From NCBI RefSeq assembly GCF_001182045.1, contig NZ_CVTY01000004.1:62001-126000 (forward strand): DNA of 64,000 bases, in the 5' to 3' direction. The DNA comes from Dakarella massiliensis. Lineage in GTDB: Bacteria > Pseudomonadota > Gammaproteobacteria > Burkholderiales > Burkholderiaceae_F. This document shows positions 1 through 7,260 of this stretch, one piece after another (position 1 is the stretch's first letter; every line of letters begins with the position of its first letter). The notes under the pieces are model-generated. The model searched no databases, was not told the origin of the DNA, and saw only the letters and a program-made list of their open reading frames with translations. Position numbers and translations under genes: made by a program.

Positions 1-603
1 GCGCGTCTCGTGAAGAGCAACGAGAAGCCCGGCACCAATGTTACCGGCAGCTCTGATATGAACCCGATCGCTGAACAGGCTCAGCTGATCAAGGATTTTG
101 TTCCGAATCTGAAGACGCTTGGCGTCATCTATAACTCGAGTGAAGTCAATTCCGAGGTCCAGGTGAATGCTCTGAAGACCGTTGTTCAGAAGATGGGTGT
201 GACTCTGAAGATCGCGACGGTTTCCAATGTGAATGATATTCAGCAGGCTGCGAACAGTCTTGTTGGCAAGGTTCAGGCGATCTATATCCCGACTGACAAC
301 GTTCTCGCGAGCGCCATGCCGACTCTGATCAAGGTCACCAACCAGGCGAAGCTCCTCGTGATCTGCGGTGAACCCAATATGGTGAAGAACGGCGGTCTTG
401 CCACGATCGGTATTGACTACTATGAGCTCGGCAAGATTGCCGGTGACATGGGCGCGGATATTCTTGACGGCAAATCGAAGCCTGAAAACATGGCGATCCG
501 CTATCAGCAGCAGTTCAAGGCCATGGTGAACGCGAAGACCGCCAAGGAAATCGGCATTCAGATTCCGGACTCCGTGAAGTCGAAGGCTGAAATCATTCAG
601 TAA
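1..603 (+). CDS. ABC transporter substrate-binding protein (TrpX-like), 5' end outside window
   Basis: The reading frame is open from base 1 (it begins ARLVKSNEKPGTNVTGSSD) and stops with TAA at 601-603, so only the last 200 residues are present. The sequence fits the ABC_sub_bind family (PF04392, TrpX/YtjA type): a NVTGSSD motif, then a LGVIYNSSEVNS segment that opens the second lobe, and a GIDYYELGKIAGDMG helix near the end. Members bind a small ligand, often an aromatic amino acid, in the periplasm and hand it to a two-gene permease/ATPase set. That set follows immediately. The signal peptide lies outside the window. The ligand cannot be named from sequence. Confidence 0.88.
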   Translation, partial: ARLVKSNEKPGTNVTGSSDMNPIAEQAQLIKDFVPNLKTLGVIYNSSEVNSEVQVNALKTVVQKMGVTLKIATVSNVNDIQQAANSLVGKVQAIYIPTDNVLASAMPTLIKVTNQAKLLVICGEPNMVKNGGLATIGIDYYELGKIAGDMGADILDGKSKPENMAIRYQQQFKAMVNAKTAKEIGIQIPDSVKSKAEIIQ

Positions 604-610
604 GAATTCC

Positions 611-682
611 GCAGAGGTTCCGATCTCTGCTTTTGTTCAAAGCCTGCACGGCTTCATACTCTGAGGCCGCGCAGGATTTCTT
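611..682 (+). terminator. Two hairpins between binding protein and permease genes
   Basis: A hairpin GCAGAG (611-616) / CTCTGC (625-630) is followed by TTTTGTT. A second, CCTGC near 643 pairing with GCAGG near 670, is followed by a T-rich run. They probably end most transcripts after the binding protein gene and let a minority read into the permease, a common way to make excess binding protein. Confidence 0.55.
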
Positions 683-725
683 TTTAGGTAACTCAGGTTC
701 TTGTGCAGAAAGGAGCACCTGATCG

Positions 726-1619
726 ATGTTAGATTTACTAATTCCCACCATTGCCCAGGGGCTTCTCTGGTCACTGCTTGCGCTCGGCGTTTATATCACG
801 TTCCGTGTGCTCGATATTGCTGACCTGTCGGTTGAGGGTACTTTCCCGATTGGAGCTGCTGTCGCGGCTACCTGCATCACCTCCGGTCATTCCTTGGTTA
901 CGGCTTTTGTGCTTGCTGTTCTTGCCGGGTGTATCGCAGGTGCAGTGACCGGACTTCTCACGACAAAGCTGAAGATTCCCGCACTCCTCTCCGGTATTTT
1001 GACGATGATCGGTCTGTACTCGATCAATCTCCGCGTAATGGGACGCGCGAATCTTTCGCTTCTCGGGCAGACCACGATTTATTCCTGGGGCGCTTCCGCG
1101 GGGCTCACCGAAGCCCAGACTACCCTTGCTGTCGGTCTGATCGCGACGCTTCTGGTCGTCGCTGTGGTCTATTGGTTCTTCGGAACTGAGATTGGACTCG
1201 CTCTGCGCGCTACGGGCTATAACCCGCAGATGAGCCGCGCTCAGGGCGTGAACACGGATTCCATGGTGATCCTTGGTCTGCTTCTTTCCAATGGGCTTGT
1301 GGCTCTTTCCGGCGCGCTTGTCGGGCAGAGCAATGGCTTTGCGGATGCCGGCATGGGCGTCGGTACCATCGTGATAGGCCTTGCCTCAGTGATTATCGGC
1401 GAAGTGCTTTTCGGCACCCGGAGCTTTAAGAACTGTCTGATTTCAGTGGTTCTTGGCTCGATTGTCTATCGACTCGTGATCGCCATTGTGCTCGAGCTTG
1501 GCATGCCGCCGAACGACCTTAAGCTCTTCACTGCTATTCTTGTCGCCATTGCGCTTTCCCTGCCGCTTATTCAGTCCAAACTGAGAGCGGCATCCCGTCT
1601 CACCGGGAGGGCTTCCTGA
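726..1619 (+). CDS. ABC transporter permease (BPD_transp_2 type)
   Basis: A 297-residue, strongly hydrophobic protein with about eight to nine membrane segments. It contains the conserved LDIADLSVEGTFPIGAA stretch typical of permeases paired with TrpX-like binding proteins, and GYNPQMSRAQGVN in the cytoplasmic loop that contacts the ATPase. It forms the inner-membrane channel of the importer encoded by the flanking genes. The start ATG at 726 has AGGAGC about ten bases upstream. The stop codon overlaps the next start by one base (TGATG), which indicates translational coupling with the ATPase gene. Confidence 0.9.
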   Translation: MLDLLIPTIAQGLLWSLLALGVYITFRVLDIADLSVEGTFPIGAAVAATCITSGHSLVTAFVLAVLAGCIAGAVTGLLTTKLKIPALLSGILTMIGLYSINLRVMGRANLSLLGQTTIYSWGASAGLTEAQTTLAVGLIATLLVVAVVYWFFGTEIGLALRATGYNPQMSRAQGVNTDSMVILGLLLSNGLVALSGALVGQSNGFADAGMGVGTIVIGLASVIIGEVLFGTRSFKNCLISVVLGSIVYRLVIAIVLELGMPPNDLKLFTAILVAIALSLPLIQSKLRAASRLTGRAS

Positions 1620-2416
1620 TGCTGAAACTTGAAAACGTTTATAAGACATTCTTCCCCGGGTCCCCGAATGAAAAGAAGGCCCTCCAGGGTGTGAGCTTCA
1701 CGCTTGAGGACGGTGACTTTGCGACGGTGATCGGCAGTAACGGCGCCGGCAAGTCGACCGTTCTGAATTCGATTGCCGGTGTATTCCCGATCGACTCTGG
1801 ACGCATCATCATCGGAGACACCGATGTCACCAAAATGCCGGAGCATAAACGTGCCCGTTTCATCGGCCGTGTTTTCCAGGATCCGATGAAGGGAACGGCA
1901 GCTGGCATGCAGATTGCGGAGAATCTGGCTATGGCCATGCGCCGCGGCCAGAGACTTGGACTGCGGTGGAGTGAGAGTTCAAAGATGTACGAGCATTTCC
2001 GCGAAATGCTCGCTGAGCTGGATCTTGGCCTTGAAGACCGGCTGACCAGCAAGGTTGGACTGCTTTCCGGCGGTCAGCGTCAGGCTGTTACGCTTTTGAT
2101 GGCAACAATCCGCCGTCCTGAGTTGTTGCTGCTTGATGAACACACGGCGGCTCTGGACCCGAAGACCGCGGAGAAGGTGCTTGCGATTACCGATCGTTTC
2201 GTTCATGAGGGCCGTCTGACGACTCTGATGATTACGCATAACATGCGTGACGCTCTCCGTTTCGGTAACCGTCTCATCATGATGCATAACGGCCGAGCGA
2301 TTGTGAATATCGCTGGAGAAGAGAAGAAGAAGCTCACGGTTCAGGATCTTCTTGGTCTCTTCGAAAAAGCTTCGAACGGAGAAGCGGATATTCCCGATTC
2401 GATGATTCTTGGCTGA
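1619..2416 (+). CDS. ABC transporter ATP-binding protein
   Basis: A 265-residue ATPase subunit. Walker A GSNGAGKST is at residues 39-47, the Q-loop at VFQDP around 87, the signature LSGGQRQA at 149-156 and Walker B LLLLDEHTAALD at about 169-180. The switch histidine lies in MITHNM. It powers the permease encoded just upstream, with which it shares a TGATG overlap. The length is normal for the family. The gene is the last of the operon and is followed by a strong intrinsic terminator. Confidence 0.93.
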   Translation: MLKLENVYKTFFPGSPNEKKALQGVSFTLEDGDFATVIGSNGAGKSTVLNSIAGVFPIDSGRIIIGDTDVTKMPEHKRARFIGRVFQDPMKGTAAGMQIAENLAMAMRRGQRLGLRWSESSKMYEHFREMLAELDLGLEDRLTSKVGLLSGGQRQAVTLLMATIRRPELLLLDEHTAALDPKTAEKVLAITDRFVHEGRLTTLMITHNMRDALRFGNRLIMMHNGRAIVNIAGEEKKKLTVQDLLGLFEKASNGEADIPDSMILG

Positions 2417-2440
2417 AATAGCTGAGCAATAAACAGAACA

Positions 2441-2472
2441 CCCTGAGAGATTTTTGTTTCTCAGGGTTTTTT
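2441..2472 (+). terminator. Intrinsic terminator of the ABC importer operon
   Basis: Perfect 8-bp stem CCCTGAGA (2441-2448) / TCTCAGGG (2459-2466) followed by six T residues. Confidence 0.9.
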
Positions 2473-2741
2473 ATTGCCGCAAACACGGTATTCATGGGCT
2501 TTTTTAGGTGTGATGCTTGACCGCAGTGCAATCAATTAAGCACTTTTTCTTAGAAGTATCGATGTGCGAATGTGTATATTTTTAAACATTGAAAGAATAA
2601 AAACCTTCTTCCAAAAAGACCGCCGCCTCTCCTGATTCAGGAATCACTCATCTTTTTATCCAAGCGACCACCTGCGCTGGGACCAAAAGCAACCTCCGGG
2701 AGGCGGCTGCAGATTTCGTACTTGCTTCAAAGGAAAATAAA

Positions 2742-4424
2742 ATGAACGGTTTAACCGTCATGCTGATCGCCTTTGTCGCTCTTGGCTTCGGATACTTCAT
2801 CTATTCGAAGTGGCTTGAGAAGACATGGGGTATTGATCCTAAGCAGCCGACTCCGGCTGTAAAAAATGCGGGCGGTGACTATGCGCCTGCTTCCAAGTGG
2901 ACGGTGGCCGCCCACCAGTTCACATCCATCACGGGTGCCGGCCCTGTCACGGGTCCGATTATTGCCGCCATGTTTGGCTGGCTTCCTGCGTTGCTCTGGA
3001 TGCTGATCGGCGGCGTGTTTTTCGGCGCCGTTCAGGATTTCGGCTCTCTTTACGCATCTGTCAAGAACGGCGGCAAGTCAATCGGTGCCATTATTGAAGA
3101 CTATGTTGGCCGTACAGGGCGTCAGCTGTTCCTCCTTTTCGGCTGGCTTTTCACGCTGCTCGTGATTGCGGCCTTCGGTGACATGGTCGCGGCAACTTTT
3201 AACGGTTTCTCGAAGACCGGTGATCTTCAGGTGCCGAATGCCGCAGCCGCGTCGATTTCAATGATCTACATGGTCGGCGCCGTTCTCTTCGGTCTCTTCA
3301 TGAAGTATGTGAAGCCGAATTCCGGTGTGCAGTTCATTGTCGGTCTCGTGCTGATGGTGCTGATGGTTTGGGCGGGCATCGCTTACCCGATCTATGCAGA
3401 CGCCGATACGTGGCGCTATATCGTCTTCATCTACCTCTTTGCGGCTTCCGTAATGCCGATGTGGCTTCTTAAGCAGCCCCGTGACTACCTGTCTGCTTAT
3501 CTGCTGATCGGCATGATTATCTGCGGCGTGCTGGGTGTGTTCATTAAGAATCCGACACTCAATATGCCGGCTGTGACGGGCTTTACGGTTAAGAACATGG
3601 ACCTCTTCCCGATCCTCTTTGTGACGATTGCCTGCGGCGCTGTGTCCGGATTCCATTCGCTCGTTTCTTCCGGTACGTCCTCCAAGATGATCAGCAACGA
3701 GAAGGATATGCGTCTTGTTGGCTACGGTTCGATGTGCGCTGAAGTGGTGCTTGGTATCGTGTCTCTCGTGGTGGTCTGCGCTGCGGCTACGAACGGCGCT
3801 CTTCCTGCAGGTACTCCGTTCCAGACGTTCTCCCACTCGGTTGCCGGTTTCCTCCAGGACATCTTCGGTGTTCCGGCTGATATCGCCGCCTGCATTCTGA
3901 CGATGTGCGTTTCCGCTCTTGCCCTGACGTCTGTTGACGCCGTGGCCCGCATCGGCCGCATGTCGCTGCAGGAACTCTTTCAGCCGGCTCCGGGGAAGGA
4001 AAAGACCTTTATCCAGAAGATCTTCACGAATGTGGTCTTCTCCACGGTCCTTACGCTGGTCTGCGGCTTTGCGCTCTGCATGGCGGGTTATATGTCGGTG
4101 TGGCCGCTCTTCGGCTCCGCGAACCAGCTCCTTTCCGCTCTTGTGCTGACCGGTCTCGTAGTGTTCCTTAAGGCCACGGGCCGCAAGGGCTGGATGCTTT
4201 ATGTTCCGATGACCTTCATGTTCATCGTTACTATGACTGCTCTGGTTGAAGCTGTGGTACGGATTTTTGGTCAGATCGCAAATGGCACGTTTGTCTTCAT
4301 GGTGGGCGGTCTGCAGCTGATCGTTGCTTTTGCCCTGATCGTGCTCGCACTCCTTGTGGTTTACCACTGCGTCGCGAAGCTCCGTGAGCCGGCTCCTGTG
4401 AAGGCAGTGGCTCAGGCTGAGTAA
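2742..4424 (+). CDS. cstA: CstA-family carbon starvation / peptide-pyruvate carrier
   Basis: A 560-residue integral membrane protein with many hydrophobic helices. It has the CstA hallmark segment KWTVAAHQFTSITGAGPVTGP near residues 53-73, and AVQDFGSLYASVKNGGKS nearby. Members import pyruvate or peptides when carbon is short. The protein is shorter than E. coli CstA (about 700 residues) and resembles the compact form found in many anaerobes. The start ATG is preceded by AAAGGA. The 269-base leader holds a T-T-spaced palindrome (TCCTGATTCAGGA near 2630) and CCTCCGGGAGG near 2693, which could be regulatory. The gene is monocistronic. The substrate is inferred from family only. Confidence 0.88.
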   Translation: MNGLTVMLIAFVALGFGYFIYSKWLEKTWGIDPKQPTPAVKNAGGDYAPASKWTVAAHQFTSITGAGPVTGPIIAAMFGWLPALLWMLIGGVFFGAVQDFGSLYASVKNGGKSIGAIIEDYVGRTGRQLFLLFGWLFTLLVIAAFGDMVAATFNGFSKTGDLQVPNAAAASISMIYMVGAVLFGLFMKYVKPNSGVQFIVGLVLMVLMVWAGIAYPIYADADTWRYIVFIYLFAASVMPMWLLKQPRDYLSAYLLIGMIICGVLGVFIKNPTLNMPAVTGFTVKNMDLFPILFVTIACGAVSGFHSLVSSGTSSKMISNEKDMRLVGYGSMCAEVVLGIVSLVVVCAAATNGALPAGTPFQTFSHSVAGFLQDIFGVPADIAACILTMCVSALALTSVDAVARIGRMSLQELFQPAPGKEKTFIQKIFTNVVFSTVLTLVCGFALCMAGYMSVWPLFGSANQLLSALVLTGLVVFLKATGRKGWMLYVPMTFMFIVTMTALVEAVVRIFGQIANGTFVFMVGGLQLIVAFALIVLALLVVYHCVAKLREPAPVKAVAQAE

Positions 4425-4471
4425 TCGAAGCCGAATCTTTCCAGTAGAGATCATTTACTGGAAACCAGAAA

Positions 4472-4499
4472 ATCCCCGGGCAAGTCCCGGGGATTTTTG
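4472..4499 (+). terminator. Intrinsic terminator of cstA
   Basis: ATCCCCGGG (4472-4480) pairs with TCCCGGGGAT (4485-4494), followed by TTTTT. Confidence 0.9.
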
Positions 4500-4605
4500 T
4501 CACTGAAGAGAACATATCTGGTCTCGATTCTGCTGATCAGACTGACCTATACTTAAGAATTAACCGATTAGGTATATTTGCTTAAGGGGCAGGGGGCTTC
4601 GAACC

Positions 4606-5517
4606 ATGCATTTCTTCTCAGTCATTATTCAGCCCTTCATCCTTATAGCGCTCGGTTTTCTGCTCTCAAGACTGAGGATGTTTCCCCGGTCACTTTGGGA
4701 GGGAGTGGAGAAACTCGTCTACTACGTCCTTTTTCCTCCGCTGCTCTTTAATAGCGTCGCACGGGCAGAGCTGACGGTGTCCCAGACGAGTCTCTATCTT
4801 GCCTGCGGTGTGGGATCGATGGCGGCCGGCATGGTGCTCGCCTGGATCGTGTCAAAGCTTGCTCCGGCTGATCGTCTGACTGACGCCAGCATCCGTCAGT
4901 GCGGTTATCGATTCAACTCCTATATTGGCTTCGCAGTGGTTCTGGCGCTGTATGGAAACACCGGCATGGCGCTTTTTGCTTTGCTGGTAGGCGTCTGGGT
5001 GCCGATTTCCAATGCGGTAGCCGTAGCGGATCTCGCAGCAGCGTCTCAGTCTGAAGGATCCGGAATCAAGGGAATACTGAAGTCGATCTTTACGAATCCC
5101 CTCATTATTGCGACCCTTGCCGGGCTGTTCTTCAATGTGACCGGGCTTCAGATGCCCGCGCTTGTTACTTCGGTATTCAAAAGTCTGGGATCCGCCTCTC
5201 TCGCCCTCGCTCTGATGGCGATTGGTTCAGGACTCAGGCTTGAGGATTTCAGAAAGTATGGGAAACTGATTTCTCTCGCTACCGTGGAACGCCTGATTGC
5301 GGTTCCTGCTGTTTCATTCACCGTTGGTCTGTACTTTCATCTGACTCCGGTCGAGATGGGGGCACTCCTTTCGTTCACAGCGCTGCCGACAGCAAATTCC
5401 TGCTATATCCTCGCGGTCAGAATGGGTGGCAATGGTCCGGCAGTAGCGGATTTGACGACAGTTCAAACAATTGCGGCTCTCGCCACGATCCCATTCTGGA
5501 TGGGACTTCTACAGTAG
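4606..5517 (+). CDS. AEC-family transporter (auxin efflux carrier fold)
   Basis: A 303-residue protein with ten predicted membrane helices in two five-helix repeats, as in the bacterial AEC family (malonate/malate carriers). Typical features are the opening VIIQPFILIALGFLLSR, FNSYIGFAVVLALYG in the middle and the C-terminal ALPTANSCYILAVRMGG segment. It moves organic acids or amino acids across the inner membrane; the substrate is not evident. It stands alone. The ATG at 4606 has a GGGGCAGGGGG purine run about 15 bases upstream. Confidence 0.87.
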   Translation: MHFFSVIIQPFILIALGFLLSRLRMFPRSLWEGVEKLVYYVLFPPLLFNSVARAELTVSQTSLYLACGVGSMAAGMVLAWIVSKLAPADRLTDASIRQCGYRFNSYIGFAVVLALYGNTGMALFALLVGVWVPISNAVAVADLAAASQSEGSGIKGILKSIFTNPLIIATLAGLFFNVTGLQMPALVTSVFKSLGSASLALALMAIGSGLRLEDFRKYGKLISLATVERLIAVPAVSFTVGLYFHLTPVEMGALLSFTALPTANSCYILAVRMGGNGPAVADLTTVQTIAALATIPFWMGLLQ

Positions 5518-5553
5518 AAATTTATCGTTATTAAAAATATTCTTTATAAGAAC

Positions 5554-5568
5554 ATACCTTATTGGTAT
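5554..5568. promoter_or_regulatory. LysR-type palindrome
   Basis: ATACC-TTATT-GGTAT is a perfect interrupted palindrome containing T-N11-A, the usual LysR-type regulator box. It lies 37 bases after the AEC gene and 210 bases before the Lys/Ala-rich protein gene. Related sequences occur upstream of aspA (20683-20695) and of the first MetQ-like gene (43641-43653). Confidence 0.4.
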
Positions 5569-5616
5569 AAACCCAGCCTCTAGATCGTTTTTATCCCTAT
5601 TTTATAAGGGTTATGA

Positions 5617-5646
5617 CGGGGGATCACGTGTTTATATGATCCCCCG
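5617..5646 (+). terminator. Perfect 10-bp hairpin without T-tract
   Basis: CGGGGGATCA (5617-5626) is exactly complementary to TGATCCCCCG (5637-5646), with a 10-base loop. No T-run follows on either strand. It could end the AEC transcript weakly, be a leader hairpin of the next gene, or be a protein-binding site. Confidence 0.45.
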
Positions 5647-5777
5647 GTAGTACTTGTCCTACCCCCGAGAATAGCGCTTGCGGGATACTATTCGATCTCG
5701 CGGCAAGCACTGCGGCATCACCTAATTAAAGCTGTGTGCTTATCGCCCTAAAAAATTCAACTAAAGGACTTTTTCAA

Positions 5778-6059
5778 ATGTCTATCAAGAACATCGCTCT
5801 CGCTGCTTCCATGATCGCTTTCGGCACCTTCGCCGTTTCCGCCCAGGCTGCTGACGTTGCCGCTCCGGCTGCTTCCACCGCTGCCGCCACCGCCTCTGCC
5901 CCGGCTGCCGCTCCGGCCGCTGCCAAGAAGGCTGTGAAGGCTGCCCCGAAGAAGGCCGCCAAGAAGGCTGCTAAGAAGGCCCCGAAGAAGGCTGCCAAGA
6001 AGGCTGTGAAGGCCGAGAAGAAGGCTGCCGCTGAGGTTGCTTCCCCGAAGGCTGAGTAA
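5778..6059 (+). CDS. Secreted Lys/Ala-rich (histone H1-like) small protein
   Basis: A 93-residue protein. I chose ATG 5778 because AAAGGAC lies 11 bases upstream and the N-terminus then reads as a normal Sec signal peptide (MSIKNIALAASMIAFGTFAV, cleavage after SAQA at residue 24). The rest is low complexity: an Ala/Pro stretch, then repeats of KKAAKKA and PKKAAKKA like the tail of histone H1 or bacterial H1-like proteins, ending in an acidic KAEKKAAAEVASPKAE. H1-like tails usually bind DNA in the cytoplasm, so export is unexpected. Codon use is strongly biased (GCT, GCC, AAG), suggesting high expression. The function is unknown; a periplasmic or envelope polycation is one possibility. Confidence 0.8.
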   Translation: MSIKNIALAASMIAFGTFAVSAQAADVAAPAASTAAATASAPAAAPAAAKKAVKAAPKKAAKKAAKKAPKKAAKKAVKAEKKAAAEVASPKAE

Positions 6060-6309
6060 TATCAGTTATTCGAATCCGGTGGCTTTGATCTGATATCAGA
6101 TTGAAGCGCTGGAGGGAAAAAATAAAGGCTGCTGAAAAGCGGCCTTTATTTGTATTCATATAGTTATTAAAAAAGTTATTATATTATGGATGATCTACAT
6201 CTGGACCATATGGTGCAGAAAGTCGCTAAGTGGTGCAGCATAATGAACAAACTTAGCCGATAATCGAATCGGTGTTCGATCTCTCTTCTGTCTTCTATTG
6301 GCTCATCCT
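6060..6309. other. Intergenic stretch with terminator and short direct repeat
   Basis: After the terminator at 6120-6155 the sequence is AT-rich. It contains TGGTGCAG twice, 21 bases apart (near 6210 and 6231). No gene is supported. Confidence 0.5.
6120..6155 (+). terminator. Intrinsic terminator of the Lys/Ala-rich gene
   Basis: AAATAAAGGCTGCT pairs with AGCGGCCTTTATTT across a GAAA tetraloop, with a single G-T pair. The T-rich arm serves as the tract. Confidence 0.88.
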
Positions 6310-6378
6310 ATGCAATCATTCTCTATAGAACAGTCTGCCAGGCGTAATTGAACAGAGGATGAGGTAACCCTGGCCTTA

Positions 6379-7185
6379 GTGCTCTACGTTCAGATGTCGT
6401 CGGGTCAGTACACGCATGGCAATCCTTATGTGATCAAACTCGCTCAGCAGATTGATAGAACTCCAAATGCGGTTGCACTGAAACTCAGCAATTTGATGAG
6501 GCTTGATCCGAAACATGCGAAGAAAGGTGTCTCGGGCATGAGTCACGGCAGCAAAATCGATGAGGCTGTGTGGCATCGTTACATCGGAGATGATCCCCAG
6601 ACAGCGGATCTGACGCGGCTTTTTGACGCTGCGGAGCAGATTGGAGATGAGAGAGGAATTTCTGAGGATGCCTATGTCCCCGGTTTTAATGGAATCAAGG
6701 TTCCTGATCCGATGGCGAAGACGGAGCGGTTCTATCTATCAAAGACGCGTCTGCACCAGGATATGTTCAGAAATGCGGTTCTTTCATCCTACGGATGGAA
6801 GTGCGCGATAACGGGGCTCTCGGAGAGAGGCTTAGTGGAGGCAGCCCATATTAAGCCGTGGAAAGACTCCTCCGAGATGCGTCTGCAGCCTAGCAACGGC
6901 ATTGCGCTCAGCGTGACGATGCACAGGGCGTTCGATAAGAACCTTTTAGGCATCTCACCTGACATGAAGTGTGAGTTTTCCGGCGAACTCCTGCGTTCTG
7001 TTGAGGAAGGGAGCGCTGCCGCGGAATTCTTGGCACAGCTTAATCATCAAAGCCTTCAGATGCCTGAGAAATTTCAGCCGAATCGTGATTTTCTCAGTGA
7101 GCGATATCGGGAATTCTTGATTACGGAAAGCCCAAACTCCCGGAACATAGCTCCGGGATTTTTTCATTCTGGAAAAAATTCCTAG
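6379..7185 (+). CDS. HNH endonuclease (HNH_2 type), 5' end probably broken
   Basis: A 268-residue open frame from GTG 6379 with an HNH_2-type nuclease domain (PF13391). Catalytic residues are AAHIKPW (H157), PSNGIAL (N173) and MHRAFD (H182). The N-terminal half (QQIDRTPNAVALKLSNL) resembles the helix-turn-helix-like region of this family, which normally begins with a W-T-x-E-E motif. The frame continues upstream to ATG 6310 (MQSFSIEQSARRN), interrupted only by TGA at 6349-6351, exactly where that Trp is expected. The last 17 codons lie inside the left end of an inserted IS, so the native C-terminus is also altered. It may be a pseudogene or a shortened protein. Isolated HNH proteins of this kind are often defence-associated, but the role here is not shown. 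Confidence 0.6.
   Translation: MLYVQMSSGQYTHGNPYVIKLAQQIDRTPNAVALKLSNLMRLDPKHAKKGVSGMSHGSKIDEAVWHRYIGDDPQTADLTRLFDAAEQIGDERGISEDAYVPGFNGIKVPDPMAKTERFYLSKTRLHQDMFRNAVLSSYGWKCAITGLSERGLVEAAHIKPWKDSSEMRLQPSNGIALSVTMHRAFDKNLLGISPDMKCEFSGELLRSVEEGSAAAEFLAQLNHQSLQMPEKFQPNRDFLSERYREFLITESPNSRNIAPGFFHSGKNS
7138..7164 (+). terminator. Terminator hairpin inside the IS left end
   Basis: TCCCGGA (7138-7144) / TCCGGGA (7152-7158) followed by six T. It lies within the inverted repeat and within the last codons of the HNH frame, and would insulate the transposase from outside promoters. Confidence 0.75.
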
Positions 7186-7204
7186 TAAATTTAAATAGTT
7201 GAGA

Positions 7205-7233
7205 TTGACATTAAGGGTAATTCTTGGTATTAT
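7205..7233 (+). promoter_or_regulatory. Sigma70-type promoter of the transposase
   Basis: TTGACA (7205-7210), 17-bp spacer, TATTAT (7228-7233). Transcription would start near 7240, giving a very short leader. ATAGTC (7232-7237) can pair with GACTAT (7253-7258) just before the ATG, which may limit translation; no clear ribosome binding site is visible. Confidence 0.7.
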
Positions 7234-7260
7234 AGTCTATAAATATTGATAAAGACTATT

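Noticed and set aside
3258..4454. 398-codon minus-strand frame opposite cstA
   Set aside because: Antisense of a membrane protein gene; His/Arg/Glu-rich product typical of reversed hydrophobic codons.
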